Assembly: GCA_035606695.1 (NCBI GenBank)
Contig: DATNEW010000028.1
Location: 90,854 to 154,853 of the forward strand
DNA: 64,000 nt
From: Gemmatimonadaceae bacterium
GTDB lineage: Bacteria; Gemmatimonadota; Gemmatimonadetes; Gemmatimonadales; Gemmatimonadaceae
Reading direction: 5' to 3'
Made by a program: the position numbers and the translations under genes. Shown here one piece after another: positions 52,678 to 60,063 of the stretch; the first letter of the stretch is position 1; every line of letters begins with the position of its first letter. The notes below the pieces were generated by a model. That model was not told the origin of the DNA and did no database searches. It saw only the letters and a program-made list of their open reading frames with translations.

Positions 52678-53693
52678 ATCCGGATCGGTATCCGGATTAC
52701 CTCCGTCGATCGGCCAAACGTGTTCGACTCGCGAGGAGGTGTCTTGACTCTTCGTTTCTGTTGAACGCTGCGGCCCTCGTCACTGTCAGGCGCCAGCTCG
52801 TTCCATCTCCGAACGGTATAGGACCACAGTTCCGGTAGCTGCAGCCCGCTCGCCTCGGCCCAAGCAATCAGGTCTGGGCCGCTGGGGGGGTGCTCATGGA
52901 ATCCGCTGTCGACTGCACGGTGAAGCGCGTCGAGCGCATTGGGATGTGGTGACGCTGGCCGAATATCCATGAACTGCCATAGTGCGTGCCCCTGCAACTC
53001 GATCGGTGTAATAAGGCGAGGGAGCCGAAATTCCCTGAGCAAGCTGCTCTCCGACAGGCTGAGCGCTGCGTCGGTAATGAGGTGATGGTATTGCAGCGTT
53101 TTTGCGCCGAGCTGCTTGCACAAGCTGAAGGCTGTCGTTGCTGCTTTGCGCGCAATGATGATTGGCTGAGCACGTTCACGTTCGGCAAACGAAAGAAACG
53201 CCCAGAATCGACAGTCTGTGGGGTCAATCCAGCGGATCTGGTGCGATAACCAGATGACCTGTGACCCGGCACTCCCTTCTGTCCGCATCACGCTTGGGTC
53301 ATCCAGATCAGAGGGAAACGGGTTTGGCACCCTGCCGGCGTTCGCAACCGTCTCTGTGACTCGTCGGAGGATTTCGAGGCTGCTCCCGCAGGCATGCTCC
53401 AAGAGCGCGTTCACGTGCGGGAGTGCTTTCAGGCTGCGCTGCACGTCGTTTGGGGCAGCGTCCGAAAGGGCATACGCGCCATCGGCAACGCGCTCCAAAG
53501 CGGCGCTCTCGACAAGCCGTTGGATGCGATCGGCCAGAACTACCGGGTCGAAGCGACGAGGCCCGACTTCACAAAGCGCGTATTGGATGCCGCCCAAAGG
53601 CAGGACGGCGGAATCGCCGAATACCCGACGCACTCTTTGGGCGACGTAGTCAGGATTTGCCATGACGTGCCGCTTGCTGATTTGTGTCGTCAT
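52674..53693 (-). CDS. Islet protein of unknown function, winged-helix-like start
   Basis: 339 residues from ATG 53693 with GAGGG nine bases before. The N-terminus (~1-75) has a pattern like a winged helix: VVLADRIQRLVESAALERVA then DGAYAL. The central part has QVIWLSHQIRWIDPTDCRFW and RAQPIIIARKAATTAFSLCK, then QLGAKTLQYHHLI, a segment with alternating strand and helix that could be a nuclease-like or other alpha/beta core; this is a guess. The tail is basic (QQKRRVKTPPR). No family recognised. It is transcribed divergently from the small gene/protease pair, with the palindromes between them. Confidence 0.8.
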   Translation of the reverse strand: MTTQISKRHVMANPDYVAQRVRRVFGDSAVLPLGGIQYALCEVGPRRFDPVVLADRIQRLVESAALERVADGAYALSDAAPNDVQRSLKALPHVNALLEHACGSSLEILRRVTETVANAGRVPNPFPSDLDDPSVMRTEGSAGSQVIWLSHQIRWIDPTDCRFWAFLSFAERERAQPIIIARKAATTAFSLCKQLGAKTLQYHHLITDAALSLSESSLLREFRLPRLITPIELQGHALWQFMDIRPASPHPNALDALHRAVDSGFHEHPPSGPDLIAWAEASGLQLPELWSYTVRRWNELAPDSDEGRSVQQKRRVKTPPRESNTFGRSTEVIRIPIRI

Positions 53694-53709
53694 TAACGGG
53701 AGCCCTCAC

Positions 53710-53785
53710 GCGGCCGTCGTACAGGGGCCGCAATAATATTATTGCGGCCCCTGTACGACGGCCGCAGGAACAATAATATTATTGT
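53710..53785. promoter_or_regulatory. Perfect 56-bp palindrome and a second palindrome with shared AT core
   Basis: 53710-53765 is a perfect palindrome with 28-base arms and no spacer. Its centre is GCAATAATATTATTGC. 53770-53785 (ACAATAATATTATTGT) is a 16-base palindrome with the same core CAATAATATTATTG. Centres are 40 bases apart. It lies between the divergent 339-aa and 60-aa genes, so operator/promoter function is likely. Confidence 0.85.
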
Positions 53786-53904
53786 ACCGTAGAAATCCAT
53801 CTGGGGCGGACTGAAGTTCAAGATTTCGCGGACGAAACATCTAACGGCGCGCCTTTCGCTTTTTGATGTGGGTACTATTATGCGTGCAATCCGGGAGGCA
53901 AAGA

Positions 53905-54087
53905 ATGTCGAAGCAAAAGACAGCTGCGAAGCAGACTAAGCGTCTAGAGCGCGAGTATCAGTTGCTCATGCAGCACGTGTTTCCCTCCTTGCCGGAACCG
54001 CCGCAACGGGAGACCTTCGAGCAACCGGATCCGTACCCGTATGTGCAAACCATGACCACGTACGGAGCTTACGAGCCCGTCCCCTGA
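53905..54087 (+). CDS. Small basic/proline-rich protein before the protease gene
   Basis: 60 residues from ATG 53905, preceded by a strong GGGAGG. N-terminus basic and helical (SKQKTAAKQTKRLEREYQLL), C-terminus Pro/Tyr-rich (FPSLPEPPQRETFEQPDPYP). No family recognised. Ends 12 bases before the protease start, so the two are co-transcribed; a cofactor, substrate or inhibitor of the protease is possible but unproven. Confidence 0.7.
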   Translation: MSKQKTAAKQTKRLEREYQLLMQHVFPSLPEPPQRETFEQPDPYPYVQTMTTYGAYEPVP

Positions 54088-54099
54088 TCCCCAGCGCGC

Positions 54100-55023
54100 T
54101 TGCCTGACTGGAAAGAAGTCCTAATTGAGATTTCTACTAGAGGCGGTCAGGCGGCGGCTGAGGCGAGCAGCATGCCGGACCGTGTCCGGCGCGAGTACTT
54201 GGAGAAGCTCGCCAACTACACGAAGCGGAACGTCATCGCTTATTACTCCGGCTGGCTCTCCAAGCCTCCGACAGCCGGTCTCGACATTACGGACGAAGAT
54301 AAAAACGGCTTTATGATGGCCGTTCATAATCTCGACCGGACAAAGGGGTTGGATCTCATCCTCCACACCCCCGGCGGCAACGTCGCCGCCACGCAGTCTC
54401 TCGTCGACTATCTGCACCAGATGTTCGGCAATGACATGCGTGCAATTGTTCCGCAGATCGCCATGTCTGCGGGCACCATGATGGCTTGCTCATGTTCCAG
54501 CATCATGATGGCAAAGCATTCAAACCTGGGACCGATCGACCCTCATCTTGCCGGTGTGCCTGCGTACGGCATCGTGGAGGAGTTCAAGCGCGCAGTCAAA
54601 GAGGTAAAGAAAGACCCGGCGAGCGCAGCAGTTTGGCACGCCATCATCGCCCAGTACCGTCCGGCGTTTTTGGGTCAGTGTCAACATGCAATTAAGTGGT
54701 CGAATGCCTTCGTCACCGAGCAGTTGAAAAACGTGATGTTCGATGGCGACCCGGACGCAGCTACGAAGGCGAAGGCAATCGTCAAGAAGCTGTCTGATTA
54801 CTCGGGGAATCGTACGCACTCATTACACATCCACATGGATGCGTGTGAGAAAATGGGGCTGAAGATTGAGCGGCTTGAAAGCGATTCCGACCTACAAGAT
54901 CTCGTGCTCACAGTTCACCACTGCTACATGCACGCGCTTGCGAATACCGCAGCGATCAAGATCATCGAGAACCATCTCGGCGCGGCGTTTGTTAAGCGAG
55001 CGGTTCCGAAACTAGAGGCTTGA
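54100..55023 (+). CDS. SDH-type serine protease (ClpP/SppA fold)
   Basis: 307 residues from TTG 54100. The ClpP/crotonase-like fold is indicated by VIAYYSGWL, GLDLILHTPGGNVAATQSLV and IVPQIAMSAGTMMACS (candidate nucleophile S123), then SNLGPIDPHL, the family block of the serine-dehydrogenase-proteinase group (Pfam SDH_protease). No signal peptide, so cytosolic. The rest is helical with His/Cys-rich HLHIHMDACEKMGLK and VHHCYMHAL. In the islet it is the last gene before the right junction. Such proteases occur with unknown partners in mobile regions; the role here is not known. Confidence 0.85.
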   Translation: MPDWKEVLIEISTRGGQAAAEASSMPDRVRREYLEKLANYTKRNVIAYYSGWLSKPPTAGLDITDEDKNGFMMAVHNLDRTKGLDLILHTPGGNVAATQSLVDYLHQMFGNDMRAIVPQIAMSAGTMMACSCSSIMMAKHSNLGPIDPHLAGVPAYGIVEEFKRAVKEVKKDPASAAVWHAIIAQYRPAFLGQCQHAIKWSNAFVTEQLKNVMFDGDPDAATKAKAIVKKLSDYSGNRTHSLHIHMDACEKMGLKIERLESDSDLQDLVLTVHHCYMHALANTAAIKIIENHLGAAFVKRAVPKLEA

Positions 55024-55107
55024 AAAGGCGTGGCTATGCGGCGTCGGCGCTCAAGAAATATCGCCTTAAGGCGCGTCTGGCCATCTGTCCGAAAAGCGTC
55101 TTGTGGC

Positions 55108-55740
55108 AACCCGAGCGACAACTGGCTCGACCCGATCGATCCCGCGCATCCGTCATCGGCGGGCGCGGGCGGCCGCAAGCCGGACGACGAAGAACACTAC
55201 TCGGGCTCGCACGTCTACTACGACGCGCGCGGCGTGGCGTACACGTACGGCACGATCAACATGAACGCGGTCACCGCGAAGGGCGACGTTGCGTCGGTGA
55301 CGACGACCAGCGGTCTCTCGTGGAAGATTCCCGGCCGCGTCGGCGACTCGCCGATCATCGGCGCCGGCCAGTACTGCGACAACGAAGTCGGGGCCGCCGG
55401 ATCGACCGGCCGCGGCGAAGCGAACATCAAGGTCTGCGGCGCGTTCCTCGCCGTGGAGTTCATGCGCAACGGCGACTCGCCGCAGGAAGCGCTGCTCAAG
55501 GTCATGAAGCGCGTGATCGCGATGACCGAAGACCGGCTGATGGTCAACGGCAAGCCGACGTTCCAGCTGCAGTACTACGCCGTGAACAAGAAGGGCGAGT
55601 ACGCGGGCGCCTGCTGCTACGAGGGCTCCAAGTTCGCCGTGGCCGACGCGAACGGCGCGCGCGTCGAAGACTGTATCTACATGTACAAGAAGTCGGAGCA
55701 GCCGACGAACAATCTGAGCGGCACGATGATCAAACCGTGA
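55108..55740 (+). pseudogene. Displaced 3' half of the resident asparaginase gene
   Basis: Reading in frame from NPSDNWLDP to LSGTMIKP, 210 codons. It contains the catalytic Thr block (YTYGTINMNAV) and the rest of the beta chain but no native start; it is what remains of the original gene after the insertion. With codons 1-192 at 50980-51555 it would give a 402-codon gene. By eye about 85% identical to the inserted copy over the beta chain, with GC-rich codons like the neighbours. A downstream start could in theory allow expression, but none with a good ribosome site is seen. Confidence 0.88.
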
Positions 55741-55767
55741 TCACGCGGTGACCTTCGCCGTCACGAC

Positions 55768-57708
55768 GTGAATCGATCGATCCGCAAGGACATTCGTATC
55801 GGCGCATGGGTGCTCATCGTCGCCCTCGCCGCCTTTCAGACCTACGGCAATCGCTACGCGATCTCGCCGGACGGGATGTCCTACCTCGATCTCAGCGACG
55901 CCGTGGTCACGGGTCGCTGGGGCGATCTCGTCAATCTGTACTGGAGCCCGCTCTATCCCTTCCTGATCGGCGTCGCGCGCCGCATCGCGGACGCGGGCGC
56001 GGAGCACGAGGTGGCGATCGTCCACGCGGTGAACCTCGCGGCGTTCCTCGCGATGTTCGCCGGATTTGAGTATTTTATAGTTAAAGTATTATCAATAGCG
56101 GCCGGCGTCCGGCACGCCATGCTCCGCGGACCCTGGGGCGCCGTCGCCGCCTACGGCCTCTTCGGCGCGCTGTCGATGACGATGACGCCGCTCGAGCTGA
56201 CGACCCCCGACTGGCTCTCCAACGCGGCCGTCTTCATCGCGATGGGCGCCATGCTCCGACTGCGCGACGAACCCGACGACCGCCGCACCGCACTCCTCCT
56301 CGGGGCCGCACTCGGCGTCGGCGCACTCGCCAAGTCGTTTCTCGTACCGTGGTCGATCGTGTGCTTCGTCGTGCTCGCGATCGCGCTTCATCGCGCTGCG
56401 TCACACCGCGCCGCCCGCCGCCCGCTGACACTCGCGATCCTCGCGTGGGCCGTGTTCGTCCTTCCGTGGACCGCCGTGCTCACACACCGCGCGGGCCGCG
56501 TCACCTTCGGCGATACCGGCCGGCTCACATGGGGCTGGTACGTCAACGGGCAGGATCCACCGTCGCTCGGCGTCGTTCCGCCCGACGCGCGGACGCGCGC
56601 GACCGAGGCGATTCTCCCGGGCACCGGCGTGACCGGCGATGCACCCGGCACCGACCCGATGTGGTACGACCCCGCGCGCTGGAACGCGTCGATGCATCCG
56701 AGGCTCTCGCTGCACGACGAGCTCGGGACGCTCGCCACCATGTCGGTGACGCTCATCGGCAGCCTGTCGATCCTCCTCTACCTGGGCCTCGCCATCGCCG
56801 TTGCGCCACGTGGCTCGCGGCGGGTGTATCTGGCGCGATCGTGGATCGTGCTGGTGCCGTGTCTGATCGGCATCCTCGGCTACGCGATGGTGATCATGAC
56901 CGCGCGCTACATCATGGCCTTCGTCCTGTCGGGCGTGCTCGTCACGCTCGGCACGCTGCCGATCGCGCGCCGTCTTCGGCCGACGTGGCTCCTTCTCGGT
57001 CTCGTGATCTCGATCTCTCCCTTGGCGCCGTGGCAGATGATGTCGTACGCGTTTTCGTTCGCGACGGGCATCGCCGCGGCGATGCTCGTTGGTGCACTGA
57101 TCCCGACGCGACGGGCCATTCTGTGGATGGTGCTCGTGCCGCTGGCGCTGCTGTTCTCGCTGCTTCTGTTCTCGCCGGCGACGCAGGCCGTCATGCGCCT
57201 TGGTTCGGCGGCCATCATCGTGCTCCTGTGGGCGGCGTCGCGCGCGGCGATTCGGCGTTGGCGCATGGAGCAATTCGCACGCGGCGCGTTGACCGGACTC
57301 GCGGTTGGCGCGGGACTCGTCCTGGCGGGACGCCTCGCGCTTCGCGCCAATCGCGATGCGATCAACATGTCGCACGCGTCGGCAGCCGTCAGTGCAAATC
57401 CACAGTGGCAGATCGCGCAGGAGCTCGCGGCGCACGGAATCGCGCCGGGTACGCGCATCGCGCTCATCGGCCCGCACGCCGAGTCGTACTGGGCGCGCAC
57501 GGCACGCTTGAAGATCGTGGCCGACGTGCCGGGACCGATCGTGCCGGTGTGGTGGATGCTCACGCCGGCGTCGCGCGACGCACTGCTCGCGCAATTCGCC
57601 GCCGACGGCGCGACCGTGGCGATCGCGGTTCGTGCCCCCGACAATGTGCCGCCGGATTCGACCTGGACGCCGCTCAAGTACGGCGGCTGGATGCGCCGGC
57701 TGAAGTAG
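55768..57708 (+). CDS. Integral-membrane glycosyltransferase-like protein (GT39/ArnT type)
   Basis: 646 residues from GTG 55768, about 10-12 membrane segments (IGAWVLIVALAAFQTYG, VSVTLIGSLSILLYLGLAIA and others). The first periplasmic loop has SPDGMSYLDLSDAVVTGRWG then NLYWSPLYPFLIG, similar to lipid-linked mannosyl/aminoarabinose transferases with an acidic catalytic residue. The C-terminal ~120 residues are soluble (APGTRIALIGPHAESYWAR). Donor and acceptor unknown. Confidence 0.78.
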   Translation: MNRSIRKDIRIGAWVLIVALAAFQTYGNRYAISPDGMSYLDLSDAVVTGRWGDLVNLYWSPLYPFLIGVARRIADAGAEHEVAIVHAVNLAAFLAMFAGFEYFIVKVLSIAAGVRHAMLRGPWGAVAAYGLFGALSMTMTPLELTTPDWLSNAAVFIAMGAMLRLRDEPDDRRTALLLGAALGVGALAKSFLVPWSIVCFVVLAIALHRAASHRAARRPLTLAILAWAVFVLPWTAVLTHRAGRVTFGDTGRLTWGWYVNGQDPPSLGVVPPDARTRATEAILPGTGVTGDAPGTDPMWYDPARWNASMHPRLSLHDELGTLATMSVTLIGSLSILLYLGLAIAVAPRGSRRVYLARSWIVLVPCLIGILGYAMVIMTARYIMAFVLSGVLVTLGTLPIARRLRPTWLLLGLVISISPLAPWQMMSYAFSFATGIAAAMLVGALIPTRRAILWMVLVPLALLFSLLLFSPATQAVMRLGSAAIIVLLWAASRAAIRRWRMEQFARGALTGLAVGAGLVLAGRLALRANRDAINMSHASAAVSANPQWQIAQELAAHGIAPGTRIALIGPHAESYWARTARLKIVADVPGPIVPVWWMLTPASRDALLAQFAADGATVAIAVRAPDNVPPDSTWTPLKYGGWMRRLK

Positions 57709-57729
57709 CGCTTTTAGAGTATTTAGAGT

Positions 57730-59973
57730 TTACGAAACCGTCGAGGGCCGCTGACCGACCGATCGGCCGATGTTCACATCAGCCGGTGCCTTGACAGGCC
57801 CGCTCTGCCGATTCCCGGGAACGGACGCCGGCTCGCCGCTGTCGAGCCGGAGGTTCGACACCACGCGAGTCAAGCGATCCGCCGCACCCGACAACGTCGC
57901 GGCCGCGGCCGCGATCTGTTCGGTCGAGGCGCTCTGCTCCTGGCTCGAGGCCGCAACTTCTTCCATCGCCGCGGCGAATGATTCCGTGCCCGTCGCCAGC
58001 GTGTCGAGCTTGCCGCGCATGTCGCGCACCAGCCCGCTCGCCGCTGTTACAGTTTTCTGAATCGTCGAGGTCCACGCGTCCGATTCCGCCACCGCCTGCT
58101 CGATGTGGCCGAACGACCGCGAGCCCTCTTCCGTTGCGCCGCGCACGACCTTCACCGTGGAGACGGTGCGCTCGCTCGACGTCCGCGAATCCGAGATGCC
58201 CTGCAGCACCCCGTTGACCACGCGCTCGGTACGCTCCGCCGCGTCCGACGACATGGCCGCCAGGCGCCGCACTTCTTCGGCGACGACCGCGAAGCCGTGG
58301 CCGTGATCGCCGGCGCGCGCCGCTTCCATGGCCGCGTTCAACGCAAGGAGCTTCGACTGCCGCGCCAGCTTCTGCACGAGCGTGACGAACGACTTCACTT
58401 CCTCCGACGCCTGCGCGAGCTGTTCGATCGCGGCGGCGCTGGCCTCCGCTTCCCCGCTCAGCGTCTGGAGCGACTTGGAGCTTTCGTCGAGTCGTGCGCG
58501 ATTTTCGAGCGCCAACGTCCGGAGCCGAGCGTTGCGCTCGACACCTTCACTGGCGCCCGCGTCGAGGTTCGACGCAATGCCCACGAGGTTCTCCGACGAT
58601 CCCGCGAGCGCGTGAATCGTTTCGGCCATCAGATTCGACTGCTGGCTGAGATCCGCCGCGGTGTGCGCGATCTGACCCGCCGACGCCGCCATCTCCTCGG
58701 AGCTCGCGGTGATCTCGGCCGTCATGCTCCCAGTCTCCGACGCCGACTGATTCAGCGCCGTCGCAAGACGCCGCAGCTCGGCGATCATCGCCGCGACCGC
58801 GCGCGCCAGGCGTCCGATCTCGTCGTCGCCGCCGATCTGGTTCACCTGCTTCGAGAGATCGCCGTTCGCCACGGCTTCCGCCGCCACCGCTAGCTCTTCG
58901 GCCGGACCGGTGACGCGGCGCTCGATGAATCGACCGATGAACGACAGGGACGCGATGATGAGCAACAGCATCACCGCGGCGCCGCCGAACAGCGCCATGC
59001 GCGCGACGTTATACGCGTGCGACGCGTCGGATTCGTTCATGTGCGCGACGACACGCCAACCGCCGTCGTTCGTGAGCTCGACCGCCGCGCGCTGCGGCAC
59101 CGTCGAGTCGCCCGAGTACTTGAACGAAACGCTCGTGCCGCGACACTTGACCGAATCGAACGCGGCGAACGACTTGAAGCGATCGCCCGAGCCCGAGCTC
59201 GCGATGACCTTGCCCGCCGAGTCGACCAGGTCCACGCGCATCGTACCGTTGGTGGCGCCGCCCTGCGCCAACACCGAATCGACGAGCGACAGACCGAACT
59301 TGACCTTGGTCACGCCAACCGGCGTCGAGCCGTCGCGAATGACGCCGGACAACTCGACGACGACGCTCTTTCCGAACAGCGTCGCGTTCGCCGCCGTGGC
59401 GCCCTTGTTGAACGCGGTGTTCCACCAGGCTTCGTCGCTCTGAATGAAATCCGAGGAAGGCGACGTGGTCACGGCGTTGTAGCCGTACTTGTCCGTCACC
59501 ATGACTTCGTTGATGTCGAGCTTTGGCAGCAGCGACTTCAAATATTGATTCGTGGACTCGTCCACCTGCATCGAGCGCGTCGCCTTGAAGCGCGCCTCGA
59601 TCGGCTCGAGTGCCGATTCCTTGTCCTGAAACGTGCGCAGCGGCAGGCCAAGCTGCTTGGCTTCATCCGCGCCCTTCTTCGCCGCCGAAATCACGCTGGG
59701 AGCCGACGCAATCAGCTCGACCTGGCGCGCACGTTCGGCGAGCACGCGCTCGACGAGCTGCTTCGAGAGCGACGCGGCGTTCGTGAGGCGAGCGTCTTCG
59801 TCGCCGGCCATCGTTTGCTTCAACAGCTCGACGCCCAGGGCGGTAATCACGCCGAGCACGATGATCGCGCCCACCGCGACACCAGCGACGAGTCGCCGGC
59901 GCAGTGAGCGCGCCGAGCGGGGACCCGTCGGCGCTGCAGGAATCATGAAGGTGCCTGTACTGCGTAGGTTCAT
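57730..59973 (-). CDS. Methyl-accepting chemotaxis protein
   Basis: 747 residues. TM1 ~28-48 (VAGVAVGAIIVLGVITALG), an extracellular double-Cache-like domain ~50-330 (VMVTDKYGYNAVTTSPSSD), TM2 ~335-357 (FGGAAVMLLLIIASLSFIG), HAMP ~358-412 and a long signalling domain with hairpin tip LALNAAMEAARAGDHGHGFA. Signals through CheA/CheW, which are not in the window. The C-terminus lacks a CheR/CheB pentapeptide. Divergent from leuS, 90 bases apart. Confidence 0.95.
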   Translation of the reverse strand: MNLRSTGTFMIPAAPTGPRSARSLRRRLVAGVAVGAIIVLGVITALGVELLKQTMAGDEDARLTNAASLSKQLVERVLAERARQVELIASAPSVISAAKKGADEAKQLGLPLRTFQDKESALEPIEARFKATRSMQVDESTNQYLKSLLPKLDINEVMVTDKYGYNAVTTSPSSDFIQSDEAWWNTAFNKGATAANATLFGKSVVVELSGVIRDGSTPVGVTKVKFGLSLVDSVLAQGGATNGTMRVDLVDSAGKVIASSGSGDRFKSFAAFDSVKCRGTSVSFKYSGDSTVPQRAAVELTNDGGWRVVAHMNESDASHAYNVARMALFGGAAVMLLLIIASLSFIGRFIERRVTGPAEELAVAAEAVANGDLSKQVNQIGGDDEIGRLARAVAAMIAELRRLATALNQSASETGSMTAEITASSEEMAASAGQIAHTAADLSQQSNLMAETIHALAGSSENLVGIASNLDAGASEGVERNARLRTLALENRARLDESSKSLQTLSGEAEASAAAIEQLAQASEEVKSFVTLVQKLARQSKLLALNAAMEAARAGDHGHGFAVVAEEVRRLAAMSSDAAERTERVVNGVLQGISDSRTSSERTVSTVKVVRGATEEGSRSFGHIEQAVAESDAWTSTIQKTVTAASGLVRDMRGKLDTLATGTESFAAAMEEVAASSQEQSASTEQIAAAAATLSGAADRLTRVVSNLRLDSGEPASVPGNRQSGPVKAPADVNIGRSVGQRPSTVS

Positions 59974-60063
59974 CGGCGGCTAAATTCCGCTAAAGCGATT
60001 GATTGTTCCTCACTTCGGCGCTTCGCGCCTCCGCTCGGAATTGCGCATACTGGCATTTCTTAC

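Larger units (their letters stand above)
51558..55107 (+). mobile_element. Islet inserted in the asparaginase gene, carrying a replacement 3' half
   Basis: About 3.55 kb of AT-richer DNA. At both ends the asparaginase reading frame is met: left at ...AAG CTC AAT CCA (51550-51560), right at ...GGC AAC CCG (55105-55113). Only CAA is common at the exact junction. The first 631 bases are a diverged 3' half of the same gene; cargo follows (XRE regulator, 339-aa protein, 60-aa protein, SDH-type protease). No integrase, transposase or inverted terminal repeat is seen. Boundaries are by comparison of the two 3' halves and may be off by a few bases. Confidence 0.8.

Noticed and set aside
55062..55073. 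CGCCTTAAGGCG palindrome near the right junction as a terminator or att site
   Set aside because: Only 12 bases, no T run, and no matching copy at the left junction.
51558..55107. Integrase, transposase or phage genes in the islet
   Set aside because: None of the frames shows tyrosine/serine recombinase, DDE transposase or phage structural motifs.
55030..55107. Start of a new gene fused to the displaced 3' half
   Set aside because: The first 26 codons of this frame (MAMRRRRSRN...) are islet DNA read out of context with no ribosome site; treated as pseudogene.
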